From NCBI GenBank assembly GCA_012516755.1, contig JAAYWE010000202.1, forward strand, positions 1 to 17,486: DNA of 17,486 bases, given 5' to 3'. The notes under the pieces were generated by a model, which did no database searches, was not told the DNA's origin, and saw nothing but the letters and a program-made list of their open reading frames with translations. Numbering within the stretch: position 1 is the first letter of the stretch; each line of letters starts with the position of its first letter. Origin of the DNA: Treponema sp. GTDB lineage: Bacteria; Spirochaetota; Spirochaetia; Treponematales; Rectinemataceae. The position numbers and the translations under genes were made by a program. Positions 13,321 to 17,486 of the stretch are shown here, piece after piece.

Positions 13321-14036
13321 AAAAGACAAAACTTGGCGTCATCCTTATGCTATATGCCTCGATTGCCTGTGCAAGTCTTGCCATTGTCTACGCCTTTACC
13401 AAGGATAGCATCGAAAGACAAAGCGAAATTCAACTGCAGACCTCCCTTAAGGAGATCTTTCCACAAGCAAGTACCTTCGAGCTGGTCGAAGATCTTACAA
13501 GTCCAGAGCCGAATATCAAATTTGAAGCAGTATATGAGGTAAAGAGCGATGCGGTTCCGCTGGGATTGGCTATAAAAGCCTCCGGACCAAGCTATGGAGG
13601 CAATGCAACCCTGCTTGTTGGAATTGATTTGCATCGTAGCATAGCAGGAGTAAGGATTGTAGCGCTCAATGATACGCCGGGCCTTGGAATGAATGCATCT
13701 AATCCGACTTATTATGTGGATAAAATCAAAAAGGTGACGTTCTTAGGCCAATTCGAAGGAAAGTTTCTTACGGATCCCTTCGAGGTGAAGAAGGATGTTG
13801 AGGCGATTACGGCAGCGACAATAACATCGAAGTCTCTTGCCAAGATCATCAAGACCGCTGGCGATGCCGCAATAGCCTATATGGATCAGAAGGTGATGAT
13901 GGCCTCGATGGAAGTCGAAAAGCCAAATGGCGAAACATCTATAGTGGCACCTCCTACGGCTTCCACAGGATTTCCCATAGGCTCATCCGAAGGAAAATCT
14001 AAAGAGAAAATCCCGCCCCAAGCAGGAGGCAAGTGA
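13317..14036 (+). CDS. rnfG: Rnf complex subunit G (periplasmic, covalent FMN)
   Basis: RnfG has one N-terminal membrane helix (about 5-27) and an extracytoplasmic FMN-binding domain that accepts FMN on Thr from the transferase ApbE (no apbE in this window). The 239-aa protein shows LVGIDLHRSIAGVRIVALNDTPGLG (about 99-123), typical of the family, and the attachment site EAITAATITS with Thr168 as acceptor. Compared with the DxxSGATxTS consensus, Asp is Glu and Gly is Ala. A tail of about 45 residues rich in Pro/Ser/Gly/Lys follows the domain and is probably unstructured. AAGGAGG (13303-13309) lies 7 nt before the ATG. It is placed between D and E as in clostridial rnf operons. Confidence 0.94.
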   Translation: MKKTKLGVILMLYASIACASLAIVYAFTKDSIERQSEIQLQTSLKEIFPQASTFELVEDLTSPEPNIKFEAVYEVKSDAVPLGLAIKASGPSYGGNATLLVGIDLHRSIAGVRIVALNDTPGLGMNASNPTYYVDKIKKVTFLGQFEGKFLTDPFEVKKDVEAITAATITSKSLAKIIKTAGDAAIAYMDQKVMMASMEVEKPNGETSIVAPPTASTGFPIGSSEGKSKEKIPPQAGGK

Positions 14037-14038
14037 GA

Positions 14039-14680
14039 ATGAAGAAGCTGTATTCTATTTTCAAACAAGGGATCATTTTTGATAATCCTCTATTGATGCT
14101 GATGATCGGTCTATGTTCTGCCATTGCGGTGACGACTAATGTCTCGAACGGTATTGGCATGGGCTTGGCCATGACTTTTGTGCTTCTGTTTTCGGAGATA
14201 ATAATCTCTCTATTTCGCAAGCTGATTCCATCTATGATTCGAATCCCGATTTTTATCATAGTCATTGCAGCATTTACAACGATCGTTGACTTAGTGATGA
14301 AAGCCTACTTTCCCGATCTTTCGAAGAGCATGGGTGTTTTCATCCCATTGATCGTCGTCAACTGCATAATAATGGGGCGTGTCGAAGCCTTTGCATCTAA
14401 GCAAGATTTATTATCGGTGATTGCAGACGCGCTGGGAATGGGCCTCGGTTATACCTGGGTTCTTGTTGGTCTTGCTGCAATAAGAGAGCTGCTTGGGAAT
14501 GGGACGTTTGCCGGTATTCAGGTCATGCCTGCCTCCTATGAACCGATTCTCTTCTTTATTTTGCCACCAGGAGGTTTCTTTGTTTTCAGTCTGTTTATTT
14601 CCTTAAATATATGGCTCAAGAAGAAGATGGAGGCAGCTGCGAGAAGAAAAGAATTGGTTTCTAAGAAGGAGGCTGCATAA
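14039..14680 (+). CDS. rnfE: Rnf complex subunit E (membrane)
   Basis: RnfE is an inner-membrane subunit, homologous to NqrD, that pairs with RnfA in an inverted arrangement. With the ATG at 14039 it has 213 aa; this start has AGGAGG (14024-14029) at 9 nt, whereas the in-frame GTG at 14033 is only 3 nt from it. It has about six membrane helices. Cys26 (in GLCSAIAVTTNV) and Cys109 (in PLIVVNCIIMGR) match the cysteines that, with their RnfA counterparts, hold an intramembrane [2Fe-2S] cluster in known structures. It begins 2 nt after rnfG and its stop overlaps the rnfA ATG by 1 nt. The last 20 residues are strongly basic and cytoplasmic. Confidence 0.96.
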   Translation: MKKLYSIFKQGIIFDNPLLMLMIGLCSAIAVTTNVSNGIGMGLAMTFVLLFSEIIISLFRKLIPSMIRIPIFIIVIAAFTTIVDLVMKAYFPDLSKSMGVFIPLIVVNCIIMGRVEAFASKQDLLSVIADALGMGLGYTWVLVGLAAIRELLGNGTFAGIQVMPASYEPILFFILPPGGFFVFSLFISLNIWLKKKMEAAARRKELVSKKEAA

Positions 14681-15255
14681 TGGATCTTGGCAAAATTCTC
14701 CTTTTGTCGATGTTGGTAAACAATATCGTGGTAATGCGCTTTATTGCACTCTGTTCATATATAGGAATGACAAGCGATCTGGGGCAATCCATGGGAATGG
14801 GTTATGCAGTAACCTTTGTAACAGTGCTCGCTACAGCAGCGACATGGCCTATTTACCACTATATTCTTCTGCCGCTTGATTTGGCTTTTCTTCAGATTCT
14901 GGTATTCATTCTTGTCATTGCAAGCCTGGTTCAGCTCGTCGAATTCTATCTTAAGAAGAACATTCCCGGTTTGTACGCAGCAATGGGTATCTATTTGCCA
15001 CTTATAACAACGAATTGTGCTATTTGCGCGGTTACTTTCGAGAATATCACGAATAATTACAACTTTATCCAATCAATTGTGTACGCAATTGGCGTCTCGC
15101 TCGGTTATCTCTTGGCGATGATTCTCCTTGCTGGCATAAGGGATCGAATGAAGACGAGCCCTGTACCGAAGTTTTTACAAGGAACGCCGATACTTTTTAT
15201 GGCAACGTCCTTGATTGGAATAGCGTTTATGGGTTTCGCAGGGCTCATAAAATAA
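14680..15255 (+). CDS. rnfA: Rnf complex subunit A (membrane)
   Basis: RnfA is a 191-aa, six-helix inner-membrane subunit homologous to NqrE and to RnfE. The N-terminal signature LVNNIVVMRFIALCSYIG contains Cys25, and the mid-protein signature PLITTNCAICAVTF contains Cys113; both are expected ligands of the [2Fe-2S] cluster shared with RnfE. Cys116 is an additional cysteine where Leu or Gly is common (NCAVLG in many homologues). AAGGAGG (14666-14672) lies 7 nt upstream of the ATG, inside rnfE. The family call is certain from the two motifs, length and operon place. Confidence 0.96.
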   Translation: MDLGKILLLSMLVNNIVVMRFIALCSYIGMTSDLGQSMGMGYAVTFVTVLATAATWPIYHYILLPLDLAFLQILVFILVIASLVQLVEFYLKKNIPGLYAAMGIYLPLITTNCAICAVTFENITNNYNFIQSIVYAIGVSLGYLLAMILLAGIRDRMKTSPVPKFLQGTPILFMATSLIGIAFMGFAGLIK

Positions 15256-15267
15256 GAGGATATCGAG

Positions 15268-16095
15268 ATGCTTACCACAATTTTATTGACAATAGGATTT
15301 TCTGCAGCGCTCGCCTTTATCCTTGGAGTGGCATTAGGCTTCTTTAATGAAAAATTCAAGATCGAACTAGATCCAAAGATCAGCGAGGTAAGACAGGCTT
15401 TGCCCGGGGCAAACTGCGGGGCATGTGGCTATCCAGGTTGTGATGGTTATTCCGAGGCGGTGGCAACTGGTCGCGCCCCCACAACCAGGTGTTCTGTCGG
15501 TGGATCAGCCACTGCTGAAGTGCTTTCGAAAATTATGGGCATCGAGGCAGGAACGGTCGAAGAGAAGGTAGCTGTTCTATTGTGCCAAGGCGCGATCGAT
15601 AAAACAGTAAACAAGGGCGAATACAGCGGTATTCCCACCTGTAGGGCTGCCAAGCTATCCACGGGCGGTATTAAGGCCTGTAGCTGGGGATGCCAGGGAT
15701 TTGGTGACTGTACGCTCGTCTGTAAGTTCGATGCCATCGAGATGGGAAAAGATGGGCTTCCTCATATCGATTATGACAATTGCACCGGCTGCGGCCTATG
15801 TGTAGAGGAGTGTCCACAGAAAATATTGACGCTCATACCGCTTACAAAGGTCGGTTCCGTGGTGCTCTGCTCGAATAGGACAGTGCTCAAGCAGACCGTA
15901 CTCAAGAACTGCAAGGTCGGATGCATCAAGTGCGATCTATGTGTTCGTTCTTGTCCGGAAGGCGCAATTTCGATGGTGAATGGCATTCCCGTGACAGATT
16001 ATGCCAAGTGCAACTCTTGCGGCATATGTGTCCAGAAGTGTCCGACAAAGTGCTACAAGTTGCTTGAGAAAGATGTGCTAGTAGTCCATCAATAA
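15268..16095 (+). CDS. rnfB: Rnf complex subunit B (ferredoxin-type electron input)
   Basis: RnfB accepts electrons from reduced ferredoxin and passes them into the membrane part. The 275-aa protein has an N-terminal membrane helix (about 5-25), then the Fe-S domain NCGACGYPGCDGY with Cys50, 53, 58 and 75. The C-terminal half is packed with cysteines: C138/C142/C148/C152 in an irregular spacing, C172-x2-C175-x2-C178-x3-C182, C219-x2-C222-x2-C225-x3-C229 and C248-x2-C251-x2-C254-x3-C258. That suggests about five [4Fe-4S] clusters, more than the three of the shorter enterobacterial RnfB. AGAGGA lies about 8 nt upstream, 12 nt after rnfA. The last 7 nt overlap the convergent gene on the other strand. 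Confidence 0.97.
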   Translation: MLTTILLTIGFSAALAFILGVALGFFNEKFKIELDPKISEVRQALPGANCGACGYPGCDGYSEAVATGRAPTTRCSVGGSATAEVLSKIMGIEAGTVEEKVAVLLCQGAIDKTVNKGEYSGIPTCRAAKLSTGGIKACSWGCQGFGDCTLVCKFDAIEMGKDGLPHIDYDNCTGCGLCVEECPQKILTLIPLTKVGSVVLCSNRTVLKQTVLKNCKVGCIKCDLCVRSCPEGAISMVNGIPVTDYAKCNSCGICVQKCPTKCYKLLEKDVLVVHQ

Positions 16096-17372
16096 AATAC
16101 ATTGCGCAAGCGAAAACCTATCGAGATATTGAGGCAAGATTGAAGATCGGATCTAATTGATTCGACCTGTTCCGGTTTAGGAACATAATAATCGTATCTG
16201 AGTTCAATGTAGCTACCAAGTCGATGAGCACCCCTTGAATAGAAGAAAGACGACCATCTCAACCCTCCTGTAGCCAAAAAGAAATCTCCCTGGGTGTACA
16301 GCCTGCCATTCAGCGTTGGCAATCCAAATGTAATTGCTGGACCGGCAAACACCGAGACTCCAAAAATCCGGCCTAGATCGATCTCAATAGGAACTCTTAC
16401 CACACCAAGAACACGATCCCATTGAACGCCTGCCCTTAGACCGGCGCTAAGGTTGTTTGCAACGGGAAGCGAAACCTCCGTCCACCCAGAGATTCCGCGC
16501 ACAAAGGCCAAAAGATCGCCCTGTAGAAGCATATCCAGTTGAGCAAAGCTGATTCCGCTCCCCCAGTCTAAGGCAAAGCCAGAAAAACCAGAAGCAGGAA
16601 GCGCGCGCCCCGCAAACAGAAATCGCTGTTGCCAGCTTTTTTCCCTCAGTGAACTGCGAATAACTCCTGTCTTAGCTCCAGTGCTCGCAGCATGGATAAA
16701 AATGTCATCTCCCAGATAAATTCCCACATGGTCGGCTTTCGAAAGAGAAAATGCCAATATACTCGAATCGCTCAAGTTCGGAGGGACAGAGGTTTTCGGA
16801 GGGACAGAGGTTTGGGGCAAAATTGAAGATTGCGAGCTCGGGATAGAAGCCGCGGTCAGACTCAAAGACATCGAGTTCAAACACCGGCCTGGAGAGACGG
16901 GAGGGACAGAGGTTTTCAGAGGGACAGAGGTTGAGATTGAGACAGAGACATTAGTGCTTGGATTTTTGGATGACGAGTGTGTCTTTGCCTCGAGGCTAAA
17001 GAAGACAAGGTCACCCGGTTCGAGTTCGTTTTTTGGGATGATTAGGACCCATTTGGAAAGTGCGTCCACAGAGCGCGGGATTCTTACACCAGTTGCTTTC
17101 AGAAAGGAAACATATACTAAGCCAGAACAATCGATGCCTGACTTGGAAGAACCACCGTACCGATATCGAGTACCAAGATAGGATTCTGCGGTGCTGAGAA
17201 CAGCCTGGCGTGCCCCTGAACTCACGAGTCCTGCAAGTGGAGGAACGGAGACAAGAGCAAAGGCAGGATGCAAAGCAGCGAAAGAGGAAAGAAAGAAGAG
17301 AATAGTCCCTGCATATATCGCTGGCCGCCATAATGCAATTCGTTGCTTTCCTAAAAGCACCATCATATCCAT
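16089..17372 (-). CDS. Secreted NlpC/P60-type peptidase fused to a probable outer-membrane beta-barrel
   Basis: A 427-aa protein with an N-terminal signal sequence (hydrophobic 18-33, likely cleavage after AFA at 37-39). The NlpC/P60 fold starts at ESYLGTRYRYGG and has the nucleophile Cys82 in GIDCSGLVY, then LEPGDLVFF (117-125), the catalytic His215 in ADHVGIYLGDD and His227 in FIHAAS. Such enzymes usually cut peptidoglycan stem peptides. Between residues ~130 and ~210 an inserted Ser/Pro/Thr-rich stretch with PKTSVP repeats splits the domain. Residues ~262-427 show alternating hydrophobic/polar strands with Gly/aromatic turns and end in NVFY, as in outer-membrane barrels. ATG 17372 lacks a clear RBS; ATG codons at 17366 and 17363 are alternatives. 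Domain call good, barrel inferred. Confidence 0.88.
   Translation of the reverse strand: MDMMVLLGKQRIALWRPAIYAGTILFFLSSFAALHPAFALVSVPPLAGLVSSGARQAVLSTAESYLGTRYRYGGSSKSGIDCSGLVYVSFLKATGVRIPRSVDALSKWVLIIPKNELEPGDLVFFSLEAKTHSSSKNPSTNVSVSISTSVPLKTSVPPVSPGRCLNSMSLSLTAASIPSSQSSILPQTSVPPKTSVPPNLSDSSILAFSLSKADHVGIYLGDDIFIHAASTGAKTGVIRSSLREKSWQQRFLFAGRALPASGFSGFALDWGSGISFAQLDMLLQGDLLAFVRGISGWTEVSLPVANNLSAGLRAGVQWDRVLGVVRVPIEIDLGRIFGVSVFAGPAITFGLPTLNGRLYTQGDFFLATGGLRWSSFFYSRGAHRLGSYIELRYDYYVPKPEQVESIRSDLQSCLNISIGFRLRNVFY
16779..16813 (-). repeat. Tandem 18-bp coding repeat (PKTSVP), pair 1
   Basis: Two adjacent copies of an 18-bp unit (16779-16796 and 16797-16813, the second missing its last base) share the core GGAGGGACAGAGGTTT on the plus strand. 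On the coding strand they spell TSVPP-KTSVPP. They lie in the insert that splits the NlpC/P60 domain. Confidence 0.88.
16899..16935 (-). repeat. Tandem 18-bp coding repeat (TSVP), pair 2
   Basis: A second pair of the same unit, at 16899-16917 and 16918-16935, with the core GAGGGACAGAGGTT intact and small differences at the edges. It encodes TSVPL-KTSVPP and lies about 85 bp from pair 1, as if a two-unit block had been copied. Confidence 0.85.
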
Positions 17373-17408
17373 ATTATCGGAATAGATTATATTGACATGA
17401 ATTATTTA

Positions 17409-17486
17409 TTATTCTTGCAGTAAATTGCGGAGCGCAGAGGGATACACGATAGCCTTTTGCAAAGGTAATTGGGCAGTACTTCTTCG
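17409..17486 (-). CDS. Possible C-terminal end of an unidentified gene (cut by window edge)
   Basis: On the minus strand a frame is open from the right edge for 25 codons (reading RRSTAQLPLQKAIVYPSALR and five more residues) and closes with two stops in a row, TAA TAA (17411-17406). An open run this short can arise by chance. The tandem stop and the 36-nt gap to the NlpC/P60-type gene suggest an upstream gene of the same operon. No family can be recognised. Confidence 0.35.
   Translation of the reverse strand, partial: RRSTAQLPLQKAIVYPSALRNLLQE

Noticed and set aside
14033..14038. GTG start for RnfE
   Set aside because: Only 3 nt from AGGAGG; the ATG at 14039 has ideal spacing.
17386..17391. 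TATAAT on the minus strand as promoter of the NlpC/P60-type gene
   Set aside because: No convincing -35, and the start site would lie only a few bases before the ATG, so it was not listed as a feature.
17452..17464. CCTTT/AAAGG hairpin near the right edge
   Set aside because: Five-base stem with a 3-nt loop inside a possible coding frame; likely chance.
1..17486. Insertion sequences, prophage, CRISPR, tRNA or rRNA genes
   Set aside because: Scanned for terminal repeats, transposase-like frames, spaced repeats and cloverleaf-like ends; none could be supported.

Overview
The window holds the chromosomal replication-origin neighbourhood of a bacterium, most likely an anaerobic spirochaete of the Treponema/Spirochaeta type. 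That placement is an inference from the feel of the proteins (GyrB, DnaA, the long YidC, a long cluster-rich RnfB), from diderm features (YidC with a large periplasmic domain, a secreted protein ending like an outer-membrane barrel) and from a complete Rnf complex. No species can be named from the sequence alone.

Layout. 1-2208 (minus strand): the start of gyrA, cut by the window edge, behind gyrB, forming a gyrBA operon. 2209-2634: a divergent gyrB/dnaA control region with promoters on both strands and a phased set of DnaA-box-like sites. 2635-4026: dnaA. 4027-4352: the probable unwinding part of oriC, with DnaA boxes, a GC step, six DnaA-trios, an AT-rich core and a near mirror-image second trio block. 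4353-6876: dnaN, recF and dciA, packed with no gaps. 6892-10642: rpmH, rnpA, yidD, yidC and khpB/jag, a mostly overlapping operon with its own promoter, ending at a clear intrinsic terminator (10690-10725). 10828-16095: a strong promoter, a leader with a hairpin, and rnfCDGEAB. 16089-17372 (minus strand): a secreted NlpC/P60-type protein whose catalytic domain is interrupted by a Ser/Pro repeat insert and followed by a probable beta-barrel. 17409-17486 (minus strand): possibly the last codons of another gene.

How the genes work together. DnaA opens the origin, DciA is expected to help load the helicase, DnaN clamps the polymerase, RecF serves gap repair and gyrase relieves supercoils. The rpmH-khpB block links ribosome and RNase P assembly to membrane-protein insertion. 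Rnf couples reduced ferredoxin to NAD+ with ion pumping across the inner membrane, and its membrane subunits would be natural clients of YidC.

Most noteworthy: (1) an 11-bp-periodic DnaA-site array running into the dnaA -10 element, with a 0/+11/+19 spacing repeated next to the dnaA start; (2) a basal unwinding element with trios and a mirror-image partner; (3) substitutions at classical drug-contact positions in both gyrase subunits; (4) the NlpC/P60 plus beta-barrel fusion; (5) a 16-bp duplication that copies the gyrA ribosome binding site; (6) altered flavinylation motifs in RnfD and RnfG. Genes cover nearly everything; no mobile element, CRISPR, tRNA or rRNA was seen.
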